Shown here: in pieces, positions 9,782 through 19,664 of the stretch | How positions within the stretch are numbered: the first letter of the stretch is position 1 | Layout of the letters: each line of letters starts with the position of its first letter | Source: Takakia lepidozioides | Taxonomy: Eukaryota; Streptophyta; Takakiopsida; Takakiales; Takakiaceae | Direction of reading: 5' to 3' | DNA length: 64,000 nt | NCBI GenBank assembly: GCA_030704615.1 | Contig: CM060734.1 | Location: forward strand, 22,446,001-22,510,000 | The notes under the pieces: model-generated | Databases searched by the model: none | What the model was told of the DNA's origin: nothing | The model's input: the letters and a program-made list of their open reading frames with translations, nothing else | Translations under genes and position numbers: made by a program

Positions 9782-11783
9782 CCGGAATTTTGGGCAAGGA
9801 GCTCAGGAGAAGGGTGCGGGATGCAACCTTGTTACAAGTAGCCCAACCCACATTAGCAGATGTGTTTCTGCTGGCTGAGCGGATTGAGCTCAACATGGTG
9901 GAGGAGCGAGTTGTTACCATTGGATTTGGCAAGGACATGCCTGCACGAGGCGCAGCTGCCAGCCAACAGGCACAAGGGACTGCCCAACAGTGTGGTCAGG
10001 GGGGCAAGGTTTCCCAACCCAAATTCCATGGAGCTTACAGAGGACCTCAGGTATAGAGGCCAGTAGCATCTTTTGCAACCCAACAGTAACCAGGGGTGAT
10101 ATGTTGGACATGTGGAGGACCTCATGTCAAGAAAGATTGCCCAGAGAGTGGCAAAAGGCTGGCACAAGCACAGTCTGCACAGTTGCAGTGTGGGCATTGT
10201 GACAAGTATGGGCATGGAAATGCCCAGTGTTATGACTTGCACCCTGAGTTGCGGCGAGGCCAGTTCCAAGGGAACAATGGTGGCCGAGGGCGAGGTGGAG
10301 CACCTCAGAGAGGACGAGGTGCTCAGGCACGAGGTGCAGGACGAGGGCAAGCACAGTATGGCCAAGGACGTGGAGGTTAGGGCGTTGATCAAGGTATGGC
10401 CAACCGGCTTCAGCAGCTAGAGCAAAGGCTTGCTGCCATGGCCACAGCTCAGGTGGTACTAGCTCCAAGACCTGAGGGTCCACCTCCTGTTCCTCCTCAA
10501 CAGCGTCATCCTGACGGAGGAGACATGAGAAGCATGGGATTTATGTGTGGGGCAGCACTACCACTAGTGCCGGTGGAGTCTGCTGCAGCCGTCACTCGAG
10601 TAGCAGCACAAGTTTCTGAGCCACGAGGTGCAGAGGTGGAGTTGGATTCACAACGTGGGGAGGCAAGCCGTCAGGCTAGGTTGCCTCAATCATTCATCTT
10701 GGCGGAGACAGTGTTGACGATATCCATGGCACCTAATTCTCGCCCCACGGATACCGAGGCGGAGGTTATTGTGCCATTGGGAAGATCTATACGTACAGCA
10801 CTGGCACCGGCTGCCAAGGCTAGTGCAACCAGTGTGTTGTTGGGGGCAGCCACCTCTGTGTGTCAAGCCCCACTGTTCTCGGCAACCATGATCGCGACGC
10901 CGGGGGTAAGACCAGCTGCACAGTTCAGACTAGCAGCAACACTCTGCGAGAGTGGGGAGCTCACTTCATCTTCTGCGGAGTTAGTGGAAGGTACAGTGGC
11001 AGGTATAGTAGCAGAGGGATCCTTAGATTTGAGGGTCAAGACTGCCACGGCTACGCCATGGCAAGCTGCAGCTGCCAGGTTGACAGAGCTGCCAGCTAGG
11101 CTAGCCTTTGAGCGCGCCATGGTGACACCTAGAGTTGTCTTGTTAGACAACCAGGATGGCATTTTCTCTTTGAGTGGACCAGCAGGCAAGAGGTACCGGC
11201 CACTGCGGGTCTTGTTGGACTCGGGAGCTCAGCCATTGATGTTGGGCAGAGCTGCTATTGCAGGTTTGGGCCTCGTGGAGGCGGATATGGAGCCTTGTCC
11301 TTTCCTATACAAACATCTCTGGGAGGATCAGAGCAGGCTTGGGGCATGACACGGCGTGAGTTGGCCATTAGACTACAGCCGGATCATCCTATAGATGGCT
11401 CAGTGATGCGAGCCAAGACCATTGTGCCAGATGCGGTCTCTTACGATGTCCTCGTTGGTGGGGCAATGTCATATCCCATGGGCTTCACCCTGGACTTTTG
11501 GGAAGAGTCAGCATCCTACAGGCCTAGATGGCAATCAGGGGATGGTCGTCGTGTACAACTCCCTATGACATTCATTGGGGGTGTTGCTGCTGCCCAACGG
11601 GGCAAGATGCCAACACTAGCAGCCTTCACAGCTGCAGTTAGTTGGCCTGGAGGGTTGCTGGAGGGCAATGCCCATGCAGAGGATGTGCCACCTCTAGCAG
11701 AGCAGGATGACATGCATGGTACGGCGGAGTTTCCTACCATGGTTGCTCACACTCCATTGTGGGGTACGAGCAAGGATTTGTAG
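9782..11783 (+). pseudogene. Ty3/gypsy copy C: gag C-terminal half and protease
   Basis: Gag packages the element RNA and the aspartic protease matures the polyprotein. The copy starts mid-gag (GILGKELRRRVRDATLLQVA). Two zinc knuckles follow: CWTCGGPHVKKDC near 10103 and CGHCDKYGHGNAQC near 10190. An RG-rich tail (about 10250-10377) comes next. A long low-complexity linker leads to the retropepsin motif LLDSGAQPLMLG at about 11213-11250. Gag and protease share one frame, so they appear to be translated as a fusion. Damage: TAG at 10054-10056 (also in copy E), TAG at 10378-10380 where copy E has CAG, a frameshift near 11305, and TAG at 11781-11783 where copy E has CAA. After protease a ~170-residue segment (MTRRELAIRLQPDHPIDGSV onward) of unknown role bridges to the methyltransferase. 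Confidence 0.88.
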
Positions 11784-11795
11784 CAAGGCTGTTGA

Positions 11796-13107
11796 TAGAC
11801 GGGTGCAACAAGCCTGGGTAGAGGCCTTCGTACCATCAGGAGAGGAGGAGAATGTGGTGATTGCACCAGGACCACCTCAGTTGTCGCCATTGGACACCAC
11901 ACCTCTTGTGTGGCAGTGCCCACATGAAGGCATATGCCTTCCGGACTTGTTTGGAGGGATCAACACTGGATTGGCTGCAGTGCTACAGGCAGGTATACAA
12001 GTTCGACGTTACTTGTATGTGGAGAGGGATGAGACTGCACGACGCGTCTCACTGCGCCATGTTGCTCAGTTGGTACAGCAGTACCCTGATTTGTGCCAGT
12101 GTCTGCAGTTCGTGGATACCAACAAGCACTGCCAGCAAACATCTCTTTGCTGGGGGCGCATTATTTGGAGCGGGTTGACCCTATTCACTTAGTAGTGGCA
12201 GGTTGGCCCTGCCAAGGGCTTTCATCAGCTGGGTATGGCAATGGGTTACAAGACTCAAGGTCACGCCTGACCCAAGCCAAGACCACACTCGATGTACACT
12301 GGCCATCACCTTGGCCTGAGAATCACCCATCAATGGCACATTCTCCAAGATATATGCCGGAGAGTCTGTCTGCTGAAGTTGTAAATAGCGTAGGACCCTC
12401 AACATCTCCCAGCAGTGTTGTTGGATGCAGCTGCAGTGGGGTCACGGGTTCATCGCCCACGACTATGGTGGACCAACTTGATGCCACCTACATTGCTCAA
12501 GTGTGCATTTGATGGGGTGCAGCGGCCACCAAACCTGACGGTGGATAGCATTTTGGTCATAGGGAGGCAGTCTCAACGTGTGAGACACGATGACCGATCA
12601 CCTTTGGCAGTGGTCAATAAGGTGGGTCACCCACAAGCCGCATTGCATACACTGCTCAGCTTTCCAGGATCTCATGCCTTTCGGGATGGTGGACCTGGCC
12701 TCTTGTGGGATAGCCAGTTGCAGCAGTTAGTGGAGCCCAATGCTGACGAGCGCGAGCGGGCGATGGGTTTTATCACTGGTACCACGGCGGTGCCATCTCT
12801 TTCTGAGGCATCACGTCGTCAGGTGTTGGGGCAAGCAATGGATCTCAATTGCTTGACCTGGATTATCAGCTTGGCTATGGCTGAGCAGCGCAGAGTACAG
12901 AGTACACTTCCCTTGATGGTCTCCCTGCCCACCGAGACGGTACAGGCAGCGAGTGGGGGCGAACAGGTGAGGACCACAAGGTGCAGGCCGCATCCATGGC
13001 ACACGTGGGAGGTGCTCGAGGTTCAGAAGGACTTGGCAGCCAAGGCGGTGGTGATGGATCAGGTTGGGGATTTTTCTCGGGTTGAGGAGGTCCTCAGGAT
13101 GGGATGA
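11796..13107 (+). pseudogene. Retrotransposon-encoded C5-cytosine DNA methyltransferase domain, copy C
   Basis: A domain of the family that transfers methyl from S-adenosylmethionine to cytosine C5. Motif I is DLFGGINTGLAAVLQAG (about 11943-11993), followed by acidic YVERDE. Motif IV with the catalytic Cys is GWPCQG (about 12203-12220). Motif VIII-like SRVHRPRLWWTNL lies near 12445. The C-terminal NADERERAMGF and RRQVLGQAMDLN (about 12740-12850) fit motifs IX-X. Motif order is canonical, unlike the circularly permuted DRM enzymes of plants. The frame shifts near 12090, and the segment 12252-12412, which carries the ENVP motif VI, is inverted, so this copy cannot make an enzyme. It lies between protease and RT, and RT follows after a ~100-residue linker, so it is part of the element and not a host gene. 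Confidence 0.87.
12252..12412 (-). other. Inverted internal segment of the methyltransferase (motif VI)
   Basis: Compared with copy E, the ~161 bp between GGGTTACAA and AGTGTTG(T/C)TGGATG are reversed. The minus strand reads MLRVLRYLQLQQTDSPAYIL followed by ENVPLMGDS, while both flanks read forward. The inversion removes the Glu of motif VI from the coding frame. Confidence 0.85.
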
Positions 13108-15829
13108 TGGGGCAGGATGAGACATTGTCACTGACAGAGGAGGCAGTGGTCACTGCTCAAGAGGTTGCAGCATAGCAACCACGAGACGCGTCTTCTACCT
13201 CTAAGCCTGTTGGACTCAAGGTTGCAGTCACGGAGGACAACTGGGAGCCTGATGTTGGACCTATAGTCACCGGAGGAGAGAGAAGACGTATACGGCGGTT
13301 CTTGAGGGCTTACAGGAATTGCTTTGCCTTCAGTTTGAAGGACTTAGGAGCACTGAAGGGTCAAGAGATTCGCTTTGAATTGGCTACTGACACGCCAATC
13401 TTTCGGAGACCCTATAGATACAGTGACATGGAGAGGTCCTTGATTCAGATGAGAACTCAAGATTTTTGGGAGGCTGGTTTGGTGGAGCTATCTGGGGGAG
13501 AGTATGCGTCAGTCACAGTGATGCCAGCCAAGAATGATGTTTATGGCAATTGGACGGAGAGACGTATGTGCGGTGATTACCGGCCTGTAAATCGTCAGAC
13601 CAAGTCCGATAGGTATGCCATGCCGACACCAGAGGAGATCTTTGATGCCATTGGGCATGCCAAGGTCTTTAGCACTTTGGATTTACGATCCGGATATCAC
13701 CAGTTGCCGATCAAGGAGGCGGATAAGCAGAAAACGGCATTTTGGGGGATCAATGAGCACGGGAAGGATTGCCTATACCAGTGGCGGTTCTTACCATTTG
13801 GGCTTAAGAACGCTCCTGCAGAGTTTCAGAGAGTCATGGACAAGATTCTAGCAGGGGTGGAGTTTGCTCGGTGCTACATAGATGACATCATCAACTTTAG
13901 TGCTACGGTGGAGAAGCATAAGAGACACCTTCAGGTGGTATTTGAGCGCTTGAGGGCGTACGGATTGAAGTTACATCCGGGGAAGTGCAAGTTTTCCACA
14001 ACCAGATTGAGTATCTGGGTCACATGATATATCCTGGAGGATTGGGGGTACAACAGACTAAGATAGAGGCCATTGCACAGATTCCACGCCCCACGGATGT
14101 GAGCCGAGTTCGAGCTTTCATGGGGTTGGCAAACTATTATAGACGGTTTGTCAAGGAATTTAGTGCCATTGCAAAGGCTCTAACCAAGCTGACCAAGGTG
14201 GACCCGGAGTGGCAATGGGAAGATGAGCAAGAATGAGCTTTCCAAGAGCTCAAGGCGAGGTTGACCTCGGCGCCCATCTTGAGACGACCTATCAGGGGGC
14301 GTTTTTTTCAGCTACATACAGAGTGGAGCATGTTGGGGCTTGGAGCGGTGCTCACACAGGTGGATGATGAGGGAAGAGAGTTCGTAGTGGCTTATGCCAG
14401 TCATTCGAACAACGCTGCAGAGGCTAAGTATAGCTCATATAAAGGAGAGTGCTTAGCTGCAGTGTGGGCCGTGGCACACTTCAGGTGCTATCTATATGGC
14501 AATCTCTTCACCCTTGTCACGGATCACCAGCCACTCAAGTGGTTGATGGAGTCAGACAAGCTTACGGGGAAGCTTGCACGGTGGGCACTCATACTTCAAG
14601 AGTATGACTTTCAGGTTGTGCATCGACCGGGTTTGGTCAATCGGGATGCGGATGGGTTGAGTCGCAATCCATGCACGAGCCAGCAGGATGACACTGGAGC
14701 TCAGTGGCATGGTGAGACGGACGAGGAGATGGTGCCCGGATGGCATGCATTTGCATTTTTGTGTATCTTGGCAGCGGAAGGCCAGGTTGGACCTACAACA
14801 GGGATGACTGTAGACCGAGTGTCTGAGGACCCTGAGGCCAGCAATGAGCAAGGTGGCGCTAAAGATATACATGAGGATTCAGCTGTGTTGGACTATCTCC
14901 GCACTGGGGGCACGGCAGCCACTGTGACTGCCAAGGAGAGGGATCGGATCCTACAAGGAGCCAAGAGGTTCAAGTGGGAGGGGACACACCTGCTCCGAGT
15001 GTGGGAAGATGGTCGAATGAGGATTGTGCCTCACCCAACCCAGCGGGCATGGTTAGTGCGGCATGCCCATGAGGAGTTGGGGCATTTTGGGGTGCGACGC
15101 ACTCATAGTCTACTGCCGGGGCAGTATTGGTGGCGTGGTATGCACACAGAGGTGCAACAATTTGTGGCTAGGTGCATGGTGTGTCACAGGGTACGTGCTT
15201 CATTCAACGCCCCTACTCCACAATTGCACCATCTTCCAATCATGGGATTGGGCTACAGGTGGAGTCTTGACTTCGCAGGGCCGTTGCCACTGACCATGCG
15301 CCACAACAAGTACGTGTTGGTGATGGTGGAGCACTTCTCCAAGTGGATCGAGTTGGTTCCATTGCCTGATAAGGCTAGTGAAGGAGCTGCGTTTGCATTC
15401 TTGGATTGTGTATTTAGCCGATTCGGTGCTCCAGCTGAGGTACTCACGGACCAAGGGAGAGAGTTCTTGGGGGAGTTTCAGGCATTGTGTGACAAGGCCT
15501 TGGTAGACCACCGCACCACTTCTCGGGATCATCCTGAGGCCGATGGCTTGGCAGAGAGGGTTGTTCAGACAGTAAAGAGGGGTTTGCGCAAGTATGGCTT
15601 GCAGAAGGGTCACCTAGGAGATTGGGACCTTCAGTTACCTTGGTTAGCCATGGGCTACAGGTTCAGCAAGCAAGCATCACTTGCCTCCTTCTCACCATAC
15701 TCTCTTCTCTTTGGCCGAGAGCCGGATTTGCCTGCATCCATTCGTAGAGAAGCTGCTACATTTCTCAACCTTGACGATCCAGACATGTGGGCACGTGCAT
15801 GTGATCAGCGTGCAGAGTTGTTCAAGATA
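13108..15829 (+). pseudogene. Ty3/gypsy copy C: reverse transcriptase, RNase H, integrase
   Basis: RT starts after a linker containing VTEDNWEPDVGPIVTGGERR. It has DYRPVNRQTK, LDLRSGYHQLPI, LPFGLKNAPAEFQ and YIDDI (13302-13990). A single-T deletion near 13993 shifts the frame. TGA at 14234-14236 replaces a CGA of copy A. From 14261 one frame runs through RNase H (TDHQPLKWL), the integrase HHCC finger, and the D (DFAGPLP), D (LTDQGREF) and E (GLAERV) core. The frame ends where the sequence breaks at about 15829, after CDQRAELFKI, and meets minus-strand element sequence. The integrase C-terminal region, PHD finger and 3' LTR are therefore missing from this copy. Confidence 0.92.
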
Positions 15830-15995
15830 GTACGTCCTGCAGTCACATCCAAGGTCGTAGGAGCAGTCTGTTGCAGATAAACATAGTCACCAGGGTTAAA
15901 TCTCCGAACTCCAGGACGATAGCCCCCACCACGTATGGTAGCAGACCTCAACGTATCACGATGTTGTGCAATGGCAAGGTTCTCGAAAGCCATGG
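15830..15995 (-). pseudogene. Integrase C-terminal fragment in reverse orientation
   Basis: The minus strand reads MAFENLAIAQHRDTLRSATI, then GGGYRPGVRRF and GDYVYLQQTAPTTLDVTAGR. This is the piece that should follow directly at the end of copy C. It may be an in-place inversion or the remains of a separate minus-strand insertion. Confidence 0.8.
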
Positions 15996-16461
15996 GCTGT
16001 TTGAGACAATCGATGGGTGGGTTGAGGGTAGGGTTAAAGATGGCTTTGTGCGCTTTTTTGGGGTGATCATGTAACAGTTGGTTAAAAGAGGAAACAATTT
16101 TTTTGTGATTGGCGGTGGCCTTTTGTTTGGTAATACTATACCCGGCTTTCTTAGTATCTTTTCCAACTTTGGAGAGAGCAGCTATCTAGTTAGGAATGTT
16201 TTGGGGATTGTCGGGTGGAGGCATAAGTGCTTGACATGTAGTTAGGGTATTTATGCAAGTGATATGGGAATCCGTAGCCTATTTATTCTCTGGGTGTATG
16301 GAGGTAGTGGTAGGTATAATAGTGAGGGCGCGTCTGATCGTGTGGTATGTGTTAAGGTGTGATGTCCATGTACGTTTTTGTGTGCGAGTAAGGTAGCCAC
16401 CATTTTGTTTGGAGCGCGTAGTTTGCGGGATTTCAGGGGGGGCAGAGTAGGTAGCAATGAC
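15996..16461 (-). other. Possible LINE-derived fragment
   Basis: The minus strand is C/A-rich, like the LINE frame at 30.3-32 kb, and reads NQLLHDHPKKAHKAIFNPTL, which resembles the linker between LINE endonuclease and RT domains. No catalytic motif is present, so the call rests on composition and one short match. Confidence 0.3.
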
Positions 16462-16547
16462 ATGTCGTGCGCATATGTATCGCTACACAACTACATCGCT
16501 ATCCAAACCACACCACATATATATGCACAATAAAGTAGTCTGCCACA
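16462..16547 (-). repeat. 5' end of a family LTR, minus strand
   Basis: Reverse complement begins TGTGGCAGACTACTTTATTG and ends in GCGCACGACA, matching the first ~85 bp of the copy E LTR. Its terminal TG abuts methyltransferase sequence of copy D without a polypurine tract, as at an integration junction. The other end breaks off at the GACAGCTGTC region. Confidence 0.8.
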
Positions 16548-17350
16548 AGTGCAACCTCCAGTTTACATCATGGAGAATGTTCCTCTCATGGGGGATTCTC
16601 GGGCCAGGATTATGGCCAGTGTACATAAGATCCGGTCATGGATTGGACCAGCTGTATTGTTGGATGCAGCTGCAGTGGATTCACGGGCACATAGGCCTAG
16701 GTTGTGGTGGACCAATCTTGCACCACCAGAGTTGCTCAAGAGAGCCTATGATTCCATTCAACGACCACCCAACCTCATGGTTGAGGGCATTTTGGACCAA
16801 GGGAGGCAACCACAGAGAGTGCGACATGATGATCGTCCACCTTTGGCGGTGGTCAATCGAGTGGGGCAACCACGTGCGGCCTTGCCTACACTCATGAGTT
16901 TTCCCTCGTCTCATGCTTTTCGAGACAATGGTCCTGGGTTGATTTGGGACAGTGTGTTACAACAATTGGTGGAGCCCAATGCGGATGAGCGAGAGCGGGC
17001 AATGGGATTTGCCACGGGCACTACAGCTATGCCAGCTCTGTCAAAGGCATCACGACGCCAGGTGTTGGGTCAGGCAATGGATCTCAATTGATTGACATGG
17101 GTCATTGGCTTGTGTATGGCTGAGCAACGGAGATTGCAAGCATTGGTGGCTACTTCCGCTCTCCCATTGGATATTGCACCATCTCTGCCAACCGGGACGG
17201 TGGAGGCAATGAGTGGGGGCGAGCACGGGATCATGGGGTGCAAACACCCATGGCAGATGTGGGATAAGATGCGCAAAGAGAGAGTCATTGGATCTCTCAA
17301 GCAGCAATATGAGGAGTGGGGAGAGCCATACACTGAGGATCAGTTGGAGG
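16548..17350 (+). pseudogene. Methyltransferase C-terminal half, copy D
   Basis: Starts at motif VI (YIMENVPLMGDSRARIMAS), then DSRAHRPRLWWTNLAPPELL (motif VIII), a variable region (GRQPQRVRHDDRPPLAVVNR), and NADERERAMGF...RRQVLGQAMDLN (motifs IX-X). The frame is open from 16549 to a TGA at 17089-17091, where copy C has TGC (Cys), then continues to about 17368. Motifs I and IV are absent because the copy is broken at the LTR junction at 16547. It is more diverged from C and E than they are from each other, so it is probably an older insertion or a different subfamily. It shows that the methyltransferase was present in at least two lineages of the element. Confidence 0.85.
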
Positions 17351-18560
17351 CAAGGTGGCTAAGGTTTTGAAGAGGTTGAAGATGTTTCTTCCCCAGAGGA
17401 TGTTCTCAAGGTGGCTATGGCGGAGCAAGTGGAGGCTACGCCACAGTCAGGATGGGCGGACAAGGCCCAAGAGGTATTATCTAGCAACCAAAGGATGCGT
17501 CTCCTACCTCCAAGCCTGGTGCACCCAAGGTTGTAGTCACTGAGGACAATTGGAACCAGATGTTGGACCTACAGTAACGGAGGAGAGAGACGGAGGATCC
17601 AACGAGTTCTAAGGGCTTATGGAAAATTGCTTTGCCTTCGGTTTGAGGATTTGGGGAGTTTGAAGGGTCAGGAGATTCGTATTGATTTGGCAAGTGACAC
17701 GCCAATCTTTCGAAGGCCCTACCGGTATAGTGACATGGAGAGGTCATTGATCCAGTCACGGACTATTGAGTTGTTTGAAGTTGGATTGGTGGAGTTGTCA
17801 GGCGGGAGTATGCCTCGGCAACGGTGATGCCAGCTAGAAGGATATCTATGGCAATTGGACAGAAGAAGGATGTTGGGGGACTATCGTCCTGTGAACCGAT
17901 TAGACTAAGTCCGATAGATATGCCATGCCAACTCCAAAGGAGATCTTTGATGCCATTGGGCATCAAAGGTGTTGATCACATTGGACATTGCGATCTGGTT
18001 ACCACCAGTTGCCGATCAAAAGGCAGGCTGATGGCTTGGCGGAGGAGAGTTGTTCAGATAGTCAAGAGAGGTTGAGCAAAAAGTACGGTTTGCAGAAGGG
18101 ACACCTAGGAGAATGGGACCTTCAGCTGCCAGGTACGCCACTATACGTGGAGGGGGATATCGGCCAAGTGTGCGGCGTTTCCATCCTGGGGACTATGTGT
18201 ATCTGTGCAGACAATGCTACGACCTTGGATGTCACAGCAGGTTGTGTGATTCTAAGGGTCCGGGAGGTGTTGCCTTCAGGAGTGTGATTCTGGAGGGTCG
18301 AGATTGGCATGGTATGGAAGGACCATGTGCGACTTGTGCGCCAGGTCACCTCCGCATGGGGATGGAGGATATATCCCACCTGCAGTGGTACCTGCAGGGT
18401 CAGGGTTGCGTTGCATTGCTATGTGGGCATGTGGTGTCGTGTCGCACCATGTTGGTGTGTGACAGCTCAAGGGGTGCGACCATGGGATGCTTGACACCGC
18501 CACTTGAGGAGGTTCCTAGTGGAGAATGGTTGTTGTCCACAATGCCTGGACAGAGGTAGT
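17351..18560 (+). pseudogene. Copy D: collapsed RT, integrase C-terminus and PHD finger
   Basis: RT N-terminus is visible at 17600-17830 (LASDTPIFRRPYRYSDMERS) and continues brokenly to RSGYHQLPIK near 18010. The sequence then jumps straight to integrase: ADGLAEE, LSKKYGLQKGHLGEWDLQLP. An internal deletion thus removed the RT catalytic core, RNase H and the first two integrase acidic residues. IRGGGYRPSVRRFHPGDYVY and DVTAG mark the integrase C-terminus (18120-18290). A degenerate PHD finger follows (MLVCD..., MGCLTPPLEEVP, 18450-18540). After it, TGG TTG T-TGT-CCA-CAA-TGC can be seen, in which one extra T hides the canonical final W-L-C-P-Q-C of a PHD finger. Confidence 0.8.
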
Positions 18561-18781
18561 GGGGCATGACAGTGGTGAGAGCGTTGACAAGTGATCGAGG
18601 TAAGCTAACTGGCGTTCAATGCCATGGACACCCAATTGAAGCCATGGATTGCAGGAAGCGAGTAACGATGGGGCTACTTTTGCTTAGATACTGGGACTTG
18701 GGCGATTGATGACCACGCGGTGGATCTTATGGGAGGGATACTTGTCAACTATCTGGTGTTAGAGGGACCTAATCACCAGTT

Positions 18782-18792
18782 AGGGGGGCGAT
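18782..18792 (+). other. Polypurine tract of copy D
   Basis: AGGGGGGCGAT directly before the TGTGG start of the LTR, identical to that of copy A. Confidence 0.75.
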
Positions 18793-19228
18793 TGTGGTAT
18801 AGCTCTCTAGGACTGTGTGCTTAGATTGTGTGATGGACAACGATGTATGTTGTGGCACGATGCTTAGGTGACGACAGCTGTCATGGTTTAGTCATGGTTA
18901 TCTAGAATTCCTACTCTAGTTAACTATGACATTTTAGATCATTTATATTTATATGTGTGTGTTGGACTTCATCTGGTTCTCACATTGCCAAGTGAGAGTA
19001 TCGAGCCTCACTTGGGACATGGGGATAGGTTTTCCCCTTGTGAGATGGAGGAGGCTCATCTTCTTGTAGTTGAGCCTCCATGAGCCTCTCTCACTCTATA
19101 GACTCTAGGTATTGAGAGGGAGTGTGGGGAGGGCTGTGTAGGGTGGACCTTGGCTTGACTTAGTTTATGTGATTGAGTGGGTTATGGAGGGGAGGGTTTC
19201 CATTATGTTCACTTCAATTATCACTACA
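18793..19228 (+). repeat. 3' LTR of copy D (about 436 bp)
   Basis: Starts TGTGGTATAG after the polypurine tract, contains GACGACAGCTGTCATGG, a GAGGCTCATCTTC...TTGAGCCTCC block and a GGGTGGACCTTGGCTTGACT block shared with the other LTRs. It probably ends at CACTACA (19228), 25 bp before the reversed LTR of copy E. The right edge is an estimate. Confidence 0.65.
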
Positions 19229-19253
19229 AGAAGAAAACTAAACTCACATTGTC

Positions 19254-19664
19254 TGATGACACAAAAACACGAAATACAATACAATCACTCGTTAAAATAA
19301 GGGTCGAGCCAGGGGCACCCCAAGCTATGGGGTCTCCACCCCACAAACATCCTACTCTCCCTCCATAAGGTACACTCAGATGCTAAGCAACGAGGGAGCT
19401 CGGTCGTGCAGGCTCAATCGAGAGAGATGAGCCGCACGACTGACGAGCTCGTGAAGATAAGATGGTTCAGGTGTCAAGCTAAACTTGACACCTGACTAAC
19501 AATTGAACTAATTCCAAGTGTTAAATACAAATAGATTTATTCTAGTTAGTTTCACACTGTGTTTATTTAACTGAAAAGCTGTCGTGCGCATACGTATCGC
19601 TACACAACTACATCGCTGTTCAAACCACACCACACATATATGCACAATAAAGTAGTCTGCCACA
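19254..19664 (-). repeat. 3' LTR of copy E (about 411 bp)
   Basis: On the minus strand it starts TGTGGCAGACTACTTTATTG right after the purine tract GGAGGGGCGT and ends GTGTCATCA. It contains GCGCACGACAGC, the paired CAAGTGTT/AACACTTG-like stretches, the AGGTGTCAAG...CTTGACACCT inverted repeat, and the CCCCATAGCTTGGGGTGCCC block. Confidence 0.75.

Noticed and set aside
19222-19236. CACTACAAGAAG resembling a CACTA transposon end
   Set aside because: It lies at the junction of two LTRs, has no partner inverted end, and most of it is explained by the LTR edges.
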